Shown in pieces: positions 17,519 to 26,754 of a DNA stretch of 64,000 bases. Every line of letters starts with the position of its first letter. Positions within the stretch are counted from its first letter, which is position 1. A model generated the notes under the pieces. The model made no database searches. It was not told the origin of the DNA and saw only the letters and a list, made by a program, of their open reading frames with translations. The stretch comes from UBA9300 sp032260385 (lineage in GTDB: Bacteria > Bacteroidota > Bacteroidia > Bacteroidales > VadinHA17). The translations under genes and the position numbers were made by a program. The stretch lies in assembly GCA_032260385.1 (NCBI GenBank), contig JAVVEL010000008.1:1-64000 (forward strand), in the 5' to 3' direction.

Positions 17519-18544
17519 TCATTGACCTGTCAATTGTGAGTACGTCTTTACCCTTTTTATATAGAAGTTAAAAACCAGGGATTTGTTCAAAATCAGGTCC
17601 TGCGGGTATGAAATTTTATCTTTAATGCCCTCTTCCCTCTTAAGCTTCAGTTCTTTCTTATGCCTGTAATAGTGGAGATGGGCTTTAATTACATTGACGA
17701 AGGCTGTAAAATTTAAACTTAGCAAAAAACGCAGTGCGGCTATACCATCCAGGCACATCCTTATGAACAGGATTTTTTTTAGACGGTCCTGGGGCAGGTT
17801 TTTATAAAGCATGAAGAGGTTATTCCGGAAATTGTAAAATATTTTAGAGGGTGACTTATAAGGAAGTGACCCTCCCCCGAAATGATAAACAGTGGATGAG
17901 GGCACACACATGATTTTTTTCCCTCCGGCATTCAGGCGCCAGCAAAGGTCAATTTCCTCCATATGTGCAAAAAAATCAGGATCAAAGCCTCCAGCTTCCT
18001 TCCAGTCGGATGATCTGATGAACAGGCATGCACCGCTGGCCCAGAATACTTGCCTTATGTCGTTATACTGCCCCTCGTCTTTTTCTGTTATATTCAATAG
18101 CCTGCCCCTGCAGAAGGGGTAACCGTATTTGTCAATAAATCCTCCTGCAGCACCGGCATATTCAAACCTGCTGCGATCATTATAGCTTAATATTTTAGGC
18201 TGGCATGCTGCAACTTCAGGATGGGTGTCCATATATTCAATCACAGGGTTGATCCAGCCCGGGCTTACCTCAACGTCAGAATTGAGCAGGATAAAATATT
18301 CTGATTCAAGCCTGCTGAGGGCTTCATTATAACCCCCCGCAAAGCCGTAATTTTGGCCCAGCTCTATCAGGGTGACACCGGGGTGCTTCTTTCTAATATA
18401 TTCGCATGAATCATCTGTGCTGCCATTATCTGCAACAATTACAGTATAAGCTTCAGATGAAGAGTGTCTTATTGCCCTGTCAAGGAAGAGTTCAAGAAGA
18501 TTTTTACCATTCCAGTTAAGGATAACTACTGATGCTTTGTTCAT
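17519..18544 (-). CDS. Glycosyltransferase, family GT2
   Basis: 341 residues. A GT-A fold domain opens with SVVILNWNGKNLLELFLD and carries the nucleotide-sugar motif VIVADNGSTDDS, the block LGQNYGFAGGYNEAL (near residue 65) and a DxD-like metal motif in ILLNSDVEV (near residue 94). The acceptor segment FFAHMEEIDLCWRLNAGGKK (near residue 205) contains the ED-type catalytic signature of rhamnosyl-type GT2 enzymes. No membrane helix is clear, though the C-terminal 80 residues are basic and aromatic, suggesting membrane contact. It overlaps the acyltransferase gene by four bases, so coupled translation is likely. Donor and acceptor are unknown; envelope glycan or lipid work is inferred from the neighbours. 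Confidence 0.92.
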   Translation of the reverse strand: MNKASVVILNWNGKNLLELFLDRAIRHSSSEAYTVIVADNGSTDDSCEYIRKKHPGVTLIELGQNYGFAGGYNEALSRLESEYFILLNSDVEVSPGWINPVIEYMDTHPEVAACQPKILSYNDRSRFEYAGAAGGFIDKYGYPFCRGRLLNITEKDEGQYNDIRQVFWASGACLFIRSSDWKEAGGFDPDFFAHMEEIDLCWRLNAGGKKIMCVPSSTVYHFGGGSLPYKSPSKIFYNFRNNLFMLYKNLPQDRLKKILFIRMCLDGIAALRFLLSLNFTAFVNVIKAHLHYYRHKKELKLKREEGIKDKISYPQDLILNKSLVFNFYIKRVKTYSQLTGQ

Positions 18545-19422
18545 GCTTCCTCCGGCTTTTTATGCTTCCACCTCCTGTGCGACCACATCCATAACTCGGG
18601 TCTGCGTCTTATCTGTTCTTCCAGCATGCTTACATGTTTTTCCGTTAATTCGTGAGGCTTCAGTTTCCCGGGTTCTTCAGTAATAATTTCAGGTCTTACC
18701 TCATAATATCCCCTCCTGATTTTGTCTATGTGAAAAAAGACTACCGCCATGTTGAATTTATGTGCCAGTTTTTCAATGCCCAGGTAAACCGGTGTGTCCT
18801 GCCTAAGAAATTTTGTCCAGTACCTTATCTCTTTTTTCGGGGGTGTCTGGTCTGACACCAGTCCTACCAGTGTGTTTATACCATCTTCCTCGTACTGGTA
18901 TAAGATCCTTCCTATCCTTGACATCGGAGACAGTTCAATACCATATTGAGATCTGAATTTATAAAAATACCTGTCAAAAAATTTGTTTGTCAGGGGTTTA
19001 TAAACCATGATGGTCCGGTACCTGATACTCAGCGGGAGGCTGATAATCCATTCCCAGTTGGCATAATGTCCAAAGACCGCAATAGTGCTTTTACCTTCGT
19101 CTTTAAGTTTATCAAGCACTTCGGGATTTATTAGTTTATACCTTTCTTTGAGCTCGGGGGCCTTCATGTTTTGCAGCTTCAGGACTTCAATAAAAACATC
19201 GGAAAGGTGCCTGTAGAATTTTTTCGAAGTATCTTTTATTTCCCCTTCTGTTTTATCCGGTAAAGCATTTCGCAGGTTTTTTATGACTACTGCCTTTCTG
19301 TATTTAATAAGGTGGTAGAGTGTGAAATAGAATAAGGGCGAAAAAACATACAGGGCTTTAAGGGGTAATAGTGTTATCACCCGGTTGAAAGCAGAGAAGA
19401 TGTAGAAAAGTATGCCTTTCAT
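18541..19422 (-). CDS. LpxL/HtrB-type lysophospholipid (lipid A) acyltransferase
   Basis: 293 residues. A hydrophobic N-terminal anchor (YIFSAFNRVITLLPLKALYV) precedes the acyltransferase domain. The catalytic HxxxxE motif is visible in FGHYANWEW (near residue 118), and a second block is VGLVSDQTPPKKE followed by TPVYLG (near residue 200-213), as in LpxL/LpxM. The C-terminus PELWMWSHRRWKHK is the family's typical ending. It probably adds a secondary acyl chain to lipid A at the inner membrane; the exact acceptor is inferred. Encoded three bases downstream of the inositol-phosphatase gene and overlapping the GT2 gene. Confidence 0.93.
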   Translation of the reverse strand: MKGILFYIFSAFNRVITLLPLKALYVFSPLFYFTLYHLIKYRKAVVIKNLRNALPDKTEGEIKDTSKKFYRHLSDVFIEVLKLQNMKAPELKERYKLINPEVLDKLKDEGKSTIAVFGHYANWEWIISLPLSIRYRTIMVYKPLTNKFFDRYFYKFRSQYGIELSPMSRIGRILYQYEEDGINTLVGLVSDQTPPKKEIRYWTKFLRQDTPVYLGIEKLAHKFNMAVVFFHIDKIRRGYYEVRPEIITEEPGKLKPHELTEKHVSMLEEQIRRRPELWMWSHRRWKHKKPEEA

Positions 19423-19425
19423 CCC

Positions 19426-20223
19426 TTATGCCTGTTTCATGTATTTTTCAACTTCATGCCTTAACGTTTCGAAAATCTTATCATTTGCTGCCACTATTTC
19501 AGAACCATCGGTATTCTTTATCTTACCTGAAAAATCACTTACCAGTCCTCCGGCTTCTTTAATAAGGATTATGCCTGCAGCCACATCCCACCTGTTAAGC
19601 CCGGCTTCGAAAAATCCGTCGTATCTCCCGCATGCCACCCAGGCAAGGTCAATGGCAGCCGATCCCATTCTTCTTACACCATGAGTCCTGCGGATGAAAA
19701 ACTCGAGGCACGCCATGTACCTGTCAAGGTTTTCGTAATCCTTGTAGGGAAAACCTGTAGCTATAAGGCTGTCATCCAGGGTTTTTGCCCCGGATACCTC
19801 TATGCTTTTACCATTTAGCCATGCCCCGCCTTCCCTGTAGGCATGAAAGAGTTCTCCCGAAGGCACATCAAGAATAACGCCCAGCAGGATCTCATCATTA
19901 TCTGCCAGGGCTATGCTTATTGAATATACCGGGGCACCATGCATAAAGTTAGTTGTTCCGTCCAGGGGATCAATTATCCAGATGAGTGTGCTTTCTCCCT
20001 TTATAGCTGTTCCTTCTTCTGCAATGAAGCCTGCCTGTGGAAGTAAAGCTGACAGTTCAGTGCTTAACCTTTTCTCGGCTTCTATATCCACGTATGACAC
20101 AAAGTCGTGTTTACCTTTCTGCCTGGCATCATCAATGTCAAAATTCGCCGATTCTTTGCTGATAAATTCACCTGTCCGCCTTGCGATCGCACTCACACCG
20201 GTGCAAATACTTTTCAGATCCAT
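19426..20223 (-). CDS. Inositol monophosphatase family protein (SuhB/CysQ-like)
   Basis: 265 residues from the ATG at 20223 (MDLKSICTGVSAIA); a longer frame from 20259 would overlap mtaB and add a basic leader atypical of the family. The Mg2+-dependent phosphatase motifs are complete: EEGTA, the signature WIIDPLDGTTNFMHG (near residue 84) and NRWDVAAGIILIKEAGG (near residue 213). The block GSAAIDLAWVACGRYDGFFE between them is typical of SuhB-type inositol-1-monophosphatases. The substrate in this organism is unknown. It sits between mtaB and the acyltransferase, within a closely spaced minus-strand run. Confidence 0.92.
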   Translation of the reverse strand: MDLKSICTGVSAIARRTGEFISKESANFDIDDARQKGKHDFVSYVDIEAEKRLSTELSALLPQAGFIAEEGTAIKGESTLIWIIDPLDGTTNFMHGAPVYSISIALADNDEILLGVILDVPSGELFHAYREGGAWLNGKSIEVSGAKTLDDSLIATGFPYKDYENLDRYMACLEFFIRRTHGVRRMGSAAIDLAWVACGRYDGFFEAGLNRWDVAAGIILIKEAGGLVSDFSGKIKNTDGSEIVAANDKIFETLRHEVEKYMKQA

Positions 20224-20233
20224 CCTTTTATTT

Positions 20234-21526
20234 TTATACGGTAAAATTACCATTTTCATCAGTTTCTCTAAGGATGTGGGAGCTTATTTTTCCCTCAAGA
20301 CTAATGTCCCATGCTCTGTACACCCTGATATAATTACCCGTGAAGCCTGCAATGAACCCGGGTTTTTCTTCTGTCTCCCAGAGTATATCGGCATGCATTC
20401 CCCTGCATTTATCATTGAATTCCTTTCTTTTTTTTTCGGAAAGTGACTGTAATTTCTTACTTCTGCGGTGTTTCGTGCCTTTATCGATCTGTCCATCCAT
20501 AGAAGCAGCCGGGGTGCCTGCTCTGGATGAATAACTGAAAACGTGAAGGTAGGACAGGTCCAGAGAGCTCAGGAAGTTATAGGTATCCATGAAGTCTTCT
20601 TCTGTTTCACCCGGAAATCCTGCTATTACATCGGCACCTATGCCTGCAAGAGGTAGTTTTTCCCTTATCTTTTCGACCCTGGAGGCGAAAACATCCCGTG
20701 TGTACCTTCTCCTCATTTTAGCAAGTATCCTGTCAGAACCACTTTGCAGGGGTATATGGAGATGCGGCATTATTCTATTGTTTTCCGCCACAAGATTTAT
20801 TATGTTATCAGTCAGCAGGTTAGGTTCAACAGATGATATCCTGTACCTTTCAATTCCTTTTACCCTGGTAAGCGCTTCCAGGAGATCATAGAAGGTTTCG
20901 CCTGTTGATCTGCCAAAATCACCTGTATTAACACCTGTCAGTACTATTTCTTTTATCCCCTTTACGGCTATCTTTCCGGCATCCTTTACACATTCACTTA
21001 TGGGCTGGTTACGGCTTCTGCCTCTTGCCATGGGGATTGTACAATATGAACAGGAATAATCGCAGCCGTCCTGTATTTTAAGAAAAGCCCGGGTGCGATC
21101 GCCCAGCGAATAGGCAGAATGAAAAAGTCTTAATTCATCTCTTTCACAATTATGGATCTCCGGCACTTCTCTTTTGTTTAAATCGGAAAGGAAGCGCTTA
21201 ATCTCATATTTTTCATTTGTCCCCAGGATAAGATCCACTCCCGGTATCCTGGCAATTTCTGCATGCCTGATCTGGGCATAGCAGCCTGCAACAATAATAA
21301 AAGAACCGGGCGACTTCCGGATGGTTTGCTTTATTACCTGCCTGCATTTTTTATCAGCAGCCTCTGTTACCGTACAGCCGTGAATGACATACACATCGGC
21401 TTTTTCATCGAAGGCCACCTTACGGAAACCTTCTCCTTCCATCATCCTGCCTATGGCTGAAGTCTCCGAAAAGTTAAGCTTGCATCCAAGGGTATGGAAT
21501 GCCACTTTCAATTGCCTGTCACTCAT
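20234..21526 (-). CDS. mtaB: tRNA (t6A37) methylthiotransferase MtaB
   Basis: 430 residues from ATG 21526 (MSDRQLKVAFHTLGCKLN); an upstream ATG at 21568 would add a hydrophobic leader absent from the family. MtaB is a radical-SAM enzyme that converts t6A37 to ms2t6A37 in tRNA. The N-terminal UPF0004 domain contains HTLGCKLNFSE and IHGCTVTEAADKKCRQ with its three Cys for an Fe-S cluster. The radical-SAM cluster motif CDYSCSYC lies near residue 156. A C-terminal TRAM-like domain (ADILWETEEKPGFIAGFT) ends the protein. The Cys in the GCKLNFSE block separates it from RimO and MiaB. It precedes the inositol-phosphatase gene by 10 bp. Confidence 0.94.
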   Translation of the reverse strand: MSDRQLKVAFHTLGCKLNFSETSAIGRMMEGEGFRKVAFDEKADVYVIHGCTVTEAADKKCRQVIKQTIRKSPGSFIIVAGCYAQIRHAEIARIPGVDLILGTNEKYEIKRFLSDLNKREVPEIHNCERDELRLFHSAYSLGDRTRAFLKIQDGCDYSCSYCTIPMARGRSRNQPISECVKDAGKIAVKGIKEIVLTGVNTGDFGRSTGETFYDLLEALTRVKGIERYRISSVEPNLLTDNIINLVAENNRIMPHLHIPLQSGSDRILAKMRRRYTRDVFASRVEKIREKLPLAGIGADVIAGFPGETEEDFMDTYNFLSSLDLSYLHVFSYSSRAGTPAASMDGQIDKGTKHRRSKKLQSLSEKKRKEFNDKCRGMHADILWETEEKPGFIAGFTGNYIRVYRAWDISLEGKISSHILRETDENGNFTV

Positions 21527-21585
21527 TTCTGCTGCTATTAAGACTGCAAAAATAAGTATTTTTAGCAAGACGGCTTTTTGTTGGC

Positions 21586-22083
21586 TTATTTAAGCTCCCT
21601 GGGAATAATAAGACTATGATCAAGCGGCTCTGATGAATGTATATCCTGCCATTTTTCCAGGTCAAAATGAACCACTGTCGTTCCTGTAGTGGGAAGGAAG
21701 CCAACGGCTCCCCTTGTAAGCTGCCCGGCAATGTCTGATATACCAGGGTTATGTGCAAAAAGGGCAACGGTTCTCACTTCATCATCCAGAGATGCTATTG
21801 CATCCATCATTTTGGATCCCGAGCCCGGGTAAAATCCTTCAACAACCCTGATTTTGTCCGTAGCTGTCTTCATTGCACGGGCAAAGATGAAAGCGCTGTG
21901 ACTGGCACGGCTTGCCGGACTTGTAAGGATCATGTCAGGCTTTGTGCCTGTTTTAAGTATTTTTTTGGCTACCTTATACCCGTCATTCACACCTCTTTTT
22001 ATAAGAACCCGGTCGATATCCTTTTCGAATATGTCATGGGCACAGGCTTTTCCATGCCTGACAAGAATAATAGTACGTTTCAT
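21586..22083 (-). CDS. SixA-type histidine phosphatase
   Basis: 165 residues. The histidine-phosphatase signature ILVRHGKA is at residues 6-13, followed by the RG motif in VLIKRGVNDG and MILTSPASRASHSA (second Arg). The second catalytic His is in ALFAHNPGISDIAGQLT near residue 108. Size and motif spacing fit SixA, which dephosphorylates phosphohistidine on phosphotransfer proteins, though small-molecule phosphatases share the fold, so the substrate is inferred only. It is 59 bp upstream of mtaB on the same strand and 73 bp downstream of the PhoH gene. Confidence 0.88.
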   Translation of the reverse strand: MKRTIILVRHGKACAHDIFEKDIDRVLIKRGVNDGYKVAKKILKTGTKPDMILTSPASRASHSAFIFARAMKTATDKIRVVEGFYPGSGSKMMDAIASLDDEVRTVALFAHNPGISDIAGQLTRGAVGFLPTTGTTVVHFDLEKWQDIHSSEPLDHSLIIPRELK

Positions 22084-22156
22084 TTTTGTCTTATTAATTT
22101 TTGAGCCGGAAAGTAATAAAAATTATTTATCCGGTGCAAGATGTTTTTTTTATAGG

Positions 22157-23491
22157 TCATAGTATGCGGCTTGCAAGTTCAGAAAGGTAACTCCTTTCTC
22201 CCCTGACCAGGTTTACGTGGGCAAATATTTCCTGGCCTTTCATTTTGTCAGTCAGGTAAGAGAGACCATTTGATCCTATGTCAAGGTAGGGTGAATCAAT
22301 TTGCTCTATATCACCCGTGAAAATCATTTTAGTGTCTTCACCGGCCCTGGTTATAATGGTCTTTACCTCATGAGGGGTGAGATTTTGTGCTTCATCCACA
22401 ATAAAGAAGATGCTCGAAAGGCTCCTTCCCCTGATATAAGCAAGAGGAGTGATAACCAGCTTTTCTTCCTTTATCATGTCATTGATGCGTATGAACTCCG
22501 GGCTCTGGTGACTGAATTTATGCTTTATGACCGTAAGATTATCAAAGAGTGGTTGCATATAAGGATCAATCTTTTCCTTAACATCGCCGGGCAGGAAGCC
22601 CATATCCCTGTTAGCCAGGGGGACAATGGGGCGTGCAAGGAAGATCTGTTTATACCTCTTATGCTGCTGTAGGGCTGAGGCAAGGGCAAGAAGTGTTTTC
22701 CCTGTTCCTGCCTTTCCGGTAAGGGCAACAAGCTGTATCTCCGGGTTGGTGAGTGCTTCAATGGCAAAGGTCTGTTCAGCATTGCGTGGATCAATGCCGT
22801 AGGTAGTCTGCTTAATGATCCTGTTTACTACCTTGCTTGAAGGGTTATAATGTGCCAGTGCACTCGATCCGTTATTCTTTAATATGTAAAACTGGTGACC
22901 TTCGGGATGTATATCCAGGCCCATATCATTAACCTGTATGCCGTCAGGTTCCTCGTACAGCCTGTCTATCATGCTGCTGGCAATATCCCCTATGGTCTCA
23001 ACTCCTTTATAAAGATCATCGATATTGGCTACCTTGTCATTTTCATAATCCTGGGCTCTTATACCAAGGGATTTAGCCTTCATCCTTAAATTTATATCCT
23101 TGGTAATCAGGATAACGCTTTCAGTCTTATGCTTGCTGCATACGTAGTCGGCTATTGCAAGTATGCGATGATCGCTTGTTTTCTCCGGGAAGGATGCATT
23201 AACCCTTTCCGAAAATTCCCTGCCTGTTTCTATGTATAAGGTGCCCAGCTTATCACCCAGGGGGATGCCATTGTCCAGGAGGCTGTCACCCGACAGCCTG
23301 TCCAGCTCCCTCGTAAATTCCCTTGCGTGGAAATTTATAAGATCATTGCCCTTCTTGAACCTGTCAAGCTCCTCGAGTACAACAATGGGGATTATTATGT
23401 CATTCTCCTCAAATTTATATATTGAACTGTAATCATGTAATAATACATTGGTGTCAATAATAAAAATCTTCTTCTTTTTCATTTGGGTCAT
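22157..23491 (-). CDS. PhoH-family ATPase with N-terminal PIN domain
   Basis: 444 residues from ATG 23491 (MTQMKKKKIFIIDTNVLL). The PIN domain (residues about 7-145) shows the acidic residues of an RNase site: IDTNVLLHD, VVLEELDRFK and SVILITKDINLRMKA. A linker is followed by the PhoH P-loop ATPase: GKAGTGKTLLALASA (Walker A, near residue 265), ARPIVPL, and FFIVDEAQNLTPHEVK (Walker B). This is the PhoH2/YlaK architecture, with demonstrated helicase and RNase activity in relatives. The exact -7 box at 23516-23523 overlaps an upstream TTG candidate start and favours the ATG. Diverges from folC. Confidence 0.93.
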   Translation of the reverse strand: MTQMKKKKIFIIDTNVLLHDYSSIYKFEENDIIIPIVVLEELDRFKKGNDLINFHAREFTRELDRLSGDSLLDNGIPLGDKLGTLYIETGREFSERVNASFPEKTSDHRILAIADYVCSKHKTESVILITKDINLRMKAKSLGIRAQDYENDKVANIDDLYKGVETIGDIASSMIDRLYEEPDGIQVNDMGLDIHPEGHQFYILKNNGSSALAHYNPSSKVVNRIIKQTTYGIDPRNAEQTFAIEALTNPEIQLVALTGKAGTGKTLLALASALQQHKRYKQIFLARPIVPLANRDMGFLPGDVKEKIDPYMQPLFDNLTVIKHKFSHQSPEFIRINDMIKEEKLVITPLAYIRGRSLSSIFFIVDEAQNLTPHEVKTIITRAGEDTKMIFTGDIEQIDSPYLDIGSNGLSYLTDKMKGQEIFAHVNLVRGERSYLSELASRIL

Positions 23492-23515
23492 TTTAGGTCC
23501 TTCCGCACAATTCCA

Positions 23516-23523
23516 CAAAATTA
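23516..23523 (-). promoter_or_regulatory. Candidate -7 promoter element for the PhoH-PIN gene
   Basis: The minus strand reads TAATTTTG, an exact TAnnTTTG match, 24 bp upstream of the ATG at 23491. The predicted leader is about 20 nt. Confidence 0.45.
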
Positions 23524-23586
23524 AAGCCTGCCCGACTCATAAGGAACACTAAATTTATTTATTTTGCACAATTAACTAACAATTTG

Positions 23587-24894
23587 ATGAATTACAGCGA
23601 TACTCTTGACTTCCTCTTTTCATCACTGCCAATGTACCAGCGTATAGGGAAGGCTGCATATAAATCTGATCTGACTGCCACTTTAAGCCTTGACAGGCAC
23701 CTCGGTGAGCCACACCGTTCATTTCAGACAATTCACATTGCCGGCACAAATGGCAAGGGTTCAGTTTCTCATATGCTTGCTGCGATAATGCAGGGCGCCG
23801 GTTATAAAACAGGACTGTATACATCACCTCATTATACTGATTTCAGGGAGAGGATAAGGATCAACGGAGAGATGATTGACGAGCAATACGTTGTTGATTT
23901 TGTAGAGGCCAATAAGGATGTCCTGCTTGAACTGAAAGCTTCATTTTTTGAAATGACAGTGGCCATTGCCTTCACTTATTTCAAATATGAAAGGGTTGAC
24001 ATAGCCATCGTTGAAACCGGCATGGGGGGAAGGCTGGATTCTACAAATATTATTACTCCTTTGATCTCGGTGATTACAAATATCGGATATGACCATACAC
24101 AGTACCTTGGAGATACACTGGAAAAAATAGCCATTGAAAAGGCAGGGATAATAAAAAAAGAAGTACCTGTGGTAATAGGCAGTGCAAAGGACGAAGTGCG
24201 TGAAGTATTTGCAGCTAAAGCCCGCGAAATGGATTCTGCCATTTATTTCGCAGATGAAAATTTCACGGCCCGGCATTTAGATACTGCAGGGGATGCGAGT
24301 GTGCAGACATTCAATCTGTACAGGGATGGCATTCTTTTTATGAAAGAACTGCTTACAGACCTCCCCGGGGATTTCCAGTTATTGAATATTCCTGCAGTTC
24401 TGCAGACCCTTGAATTACTGGGGAAGCACTTTAAGGTAAATCCCGGGGTGATCCGTTCAGGATTGAGGGATGTGAAAGGGCTTACGGGCTTTAAAGGGAG
24501 ATGGCAGGTGATGAGACAAGCCCCCCTGGTTATTTGCGATTCGGGGCATAATGCTGATGGAATGAAAATATCAGTCAGTCAACTGAAGGGTATTGATAAG
24601 GAAAGGCTTCATATAGTGCTCGGGATGGTAAATGATAAAGATGCTGACAGCATACTGAGCCTTTTGCCTCGCAATGCAGATTACTATTTTACAAAGGCGG
24701 ATATACCCAGGGCCCTCGACCAGGAGCTTCTAAGGGGAAAAGCTCTTGAATATTCCCTAAAAGGCAATTCTTACCCCTTTGTTATTGAGGCCTTTAATGC
24801 AGCTCTTGCTTGTGCGGATAAGGAGGATCTGATTTTTATTGGCGGAAGCAGCTTTGTTGTAGCCGATTTTCTGAGGGATTATAATAATGTATGA
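23587..24894 (+). CDS. folC: Folylpolyglutamate synthase / dihydrofolate synthase
   Basis: 435 residues from ATG 23587; the in-frame TTG just before it is not needed. The enzyme makes dihydrofolate and adds glutamates to folates. The Mur-ligase-like P loop IAGTNGKGSVSHML is near residue 55, followed by GLYTSPHYTDFRERI, the signature VETGMGGRLDSTNI (near residue 149) and ISVITNIGYDHTQYLGDT. The C-terminal ligase domain contains VICDSGHNADGM (near residue 316) and FIGGSSFVVADFL. Length and motif order match FolC. It diverges from the PhoH gene and is followed after 44 bp by a nucleotidase gene on the same strand. Confidence 0.95.
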   Translation: MNYSDTLDFLFSSLPMYQRIGKAAYKSDLTATLSLDRHLGEPHRSFQTIHIAGTNGKGSVSHMLAAIMQGAGYKTGLYTSPHYTDFRERIRINGEMIDEQYVVDFVEANKDVLLELKASFFEMTVAIAFTYFKYERVDIAIVETGMGGRLDSTNIITPLISVITNIGYDHTQYLGDTLEKIAIEKAGIIKKEVPVVIGSAKDEVREVFAAKAREMDSAIYFADENFTARHLDTAGDASVQTFNLYRDGILFMKELLTDLPGDFQLLNIPAVLQTLELLGKHFKVNPGVIRSGLRDVKGLTGFKGRWQVMRQAPLVICDSGHNADGMKISVSQLKGIDKERLHIVLGMVNDKDADSILSLLPRNADYYFTKADIPRALDQELLRGKALEYSLKGNSYPFVIEAFNAALACADKEDLIFIGGSSFVVADFLRDYNNV

Positions 24895-24938
24895 CCTGAA
24901 AAGATGAAATGTGGTATCTTAGCCAAAAATGAAAACAT

Positions 24939-26753
24939 ATGAAAACTGATGGCCTTTATATAAAAACCGCCGTTCTGCTGGTCCTGCTTGTTTTAAGCCA
25001 TAATCTCTTTTCCCGGGAAACGCGCAGGCTTGTAATTCTGCATACCAATGACCTTCATTCAAGGCTCGAAGGATATGCCCCTTCAGGGGAATACAGTCCC
25101 ATGAGCACAGGTGATGATGCTACCAGGGGAGGATTCAGCAGGCTCGCAGCCATCATCGACAGGGAGAGGGCTGCCAATGGAGGAAGGGTCCTCCTGCTGG
25201 ATGCCGGAGATTTTCTTATGGGGACCTTCTATCATTATATGGAGGAAGCGAATCCTTTCCAGCTTCCGCTGATGATGGAGATGGGCTATGACGCTGTCGC
25301 CATCGGTAACCATGAGTTTGATTTTGGCCCCGGCCGGCTGGCAGACATAATAAATAATTCGCGTGCCGCCAATGAAATACCACAACTTTTACTGGGCAAT
25401 GCAGAGTTTGATGAAAAAGACAATGCCGATAACAGCCTGGAGGAATTGTTTGTTAAAGACATTATAAAAAGGTCGCTTATTATTGAAAAGAATGGTATTA
25501 AAATCGGTGTTTTTTCCCTTCTGGGGGAAGATGCCGATAATTCTGCTCCCTACGCTGTGCCGGTAAGCTTTGAGAAGATAAGAAAAGCGGCGAAAAAGCT
25601 TGTCAAAGAACTTCAGAACAGGGGCTGTGATTTAATTATATGCCTTTCCCATAGCGGTATTGAAAAGGATGATAATGGGGAATGGACCGGTGAGGATGTG
25701 GAACTGGCAAAAAAAGTTGCCGGTATAGATTTGATTATAAGCGGACATACCCATACAAAACTGGATGAGCCCCTGGTAATAAATAATATTCCCATTGTTC
25801 AGACCGACAGTTACGGCAGGTCCGTCGGTCGCATCCAGCTTGAACTTATGCCTGGTGAGATTAACATGACCGCTTACAGCCTTATCCCGGTAGATGATGA
25901 TATCATGGGTAACAGGCATGTACATGAAATGATAAGGAGTCAGAAAGAATTAATATCTGAAAAATTGTATCATACAACAGGCTTCAGGATTGATGATAAG
26001 GTAGTTTCAACCGGCTTTATGCTTGAATGCAATGAAAATGGTGGCCTGGAGGAAAGCAACCTGGGACCTCTTGTGGCTGATGCAATTCATGATTATGTTA
26101 ACTCCGGTACAGGAACAGGTTCTGACATAAGCATGGTTGCGGCAGGAGTGATAAGGGACAGGGTGGAGCCAGGCATACAGACCACCCAGGATATCTTCAG
26201 GGTGATGTCACTGGGTAACGGTGATGATGAGGTTCCGGGTTACCCGCTTGCAAGGGTATATGTCAATGCCAGAGAGCTTAAAAGAATACTTGAAATATTG
26301 CTTGTGGCTTATAAATCAACACCTTCCAATTATTGCTTTTATTCAGGCCTTGAGGTAAAATATGATCCCGGCAGGGGCTTGCTGAGGAAGATAAACTCAA
26401 TAAGCATTAAAAATAAGGATGGAGGCCTTGTTCCTGTTGATATTTCCCGAAATAATACCTGCCTGTATTCAATAACTGCCAATGCCTACATGCTTGAATT
26501 TATTGGTATAATACAGCAAATGACCCTTGGACTGATAAAAGTGCAACCAAAAGATGCCCTCGGTAATGAAATTTCTGATATGAAGGAATCAATCATTGAT
26601 TTCGATGACGACAGGCCCGGCATACAGGAGGGGAAAGAGTGGATTGCCCTTGTCAGATACCTGTCGTCAATGGACGATGGCGATGGAGACGGTATACCTG
26701 ATCTGCCTCTTTTCTACAAAGATCCCGGCTTATGCCTTATCCCTGAGTTGTAG
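24939..26753 (+). CDS. Secreted bifunctional metallophosphatase / 5'-nucleotidase (UshA-like)
   Basis: 604 residues with a signal peptide (VLLVLLVLSHNLFSRE). The N-terminal calcineurin-type domain has LHTNDLHSRLEGY, LDAGDFLMGTFYHY, AIGNHEFDFG, CLSHSG and ISGHTHTKLD. The C-terminal 5'-nucleotidase domain (about residues 330-540) shows ESNLGPLVADAIHDY and a Gly/Asn substrate loop. Near the end, DDGDGDGIPD resembles an EF-hand-like Ca2+ loop of thrombospondin-3 repeats. It should hydrolyse nucleotides or related phosphoesters in the periplasm to release nucleosides. A TATCTTAG box (7 of 8) lies at 24915-24922. It ends one base before the convergent aldo/keto reductase stop. Confidence 0.92.
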   Translation: MKTDGLYIKTAVLLVLLVLSHNLFSRETRRLVILHTNDLHSRLEGYAPSGEYSPMSTGDDATRGGFSRLAAIIDRERAANGGRVLLLDAGDFLMGTFYHYMEEANPFQLPLMMEMGYDAVAIGNHEFDFGPGRLADIINNSRAANEIPQLLLGNAEFDEKDNADNSLEELFVKDIIKRSLIIEKNGIKIGVFSLLGEDADNSAPYAVPVSFEKIRKAAKKLVKELQNRGCDLIICLSHSGIEKDDNGEWTGEDVELAKKVAGIDLIISGHTHTKLDEPLVINNIPIVQTDSYGRSVGRIQLELMPGEINMTAYSLIPVDDDIMGNRHVHEMIRSQKELISEKLYHTTGFRIDDKVVSTGFMLECNENGGLEESNLGPLVADAIHDYVNSGTGTGSDISMVAAGVIRDRVEPGIQTTQDIFRVMSLGNGDDEVPGYPLARVYVNARELKRILEILLVAYKSTPSNYCFYSGLEVKYDPGRGLLRKINSISIKNKDGGLVPVDISRNNTCLYSITANAYMLEFIGIIQQMTLGLIKVQPKDALGNEISDMKESIIDFDDDRPGIQEGKEWIALVRYLSSMDDGDGDGIPDLPLFYKDPGLCLIPEL

Positions 26754-26754
26754 T

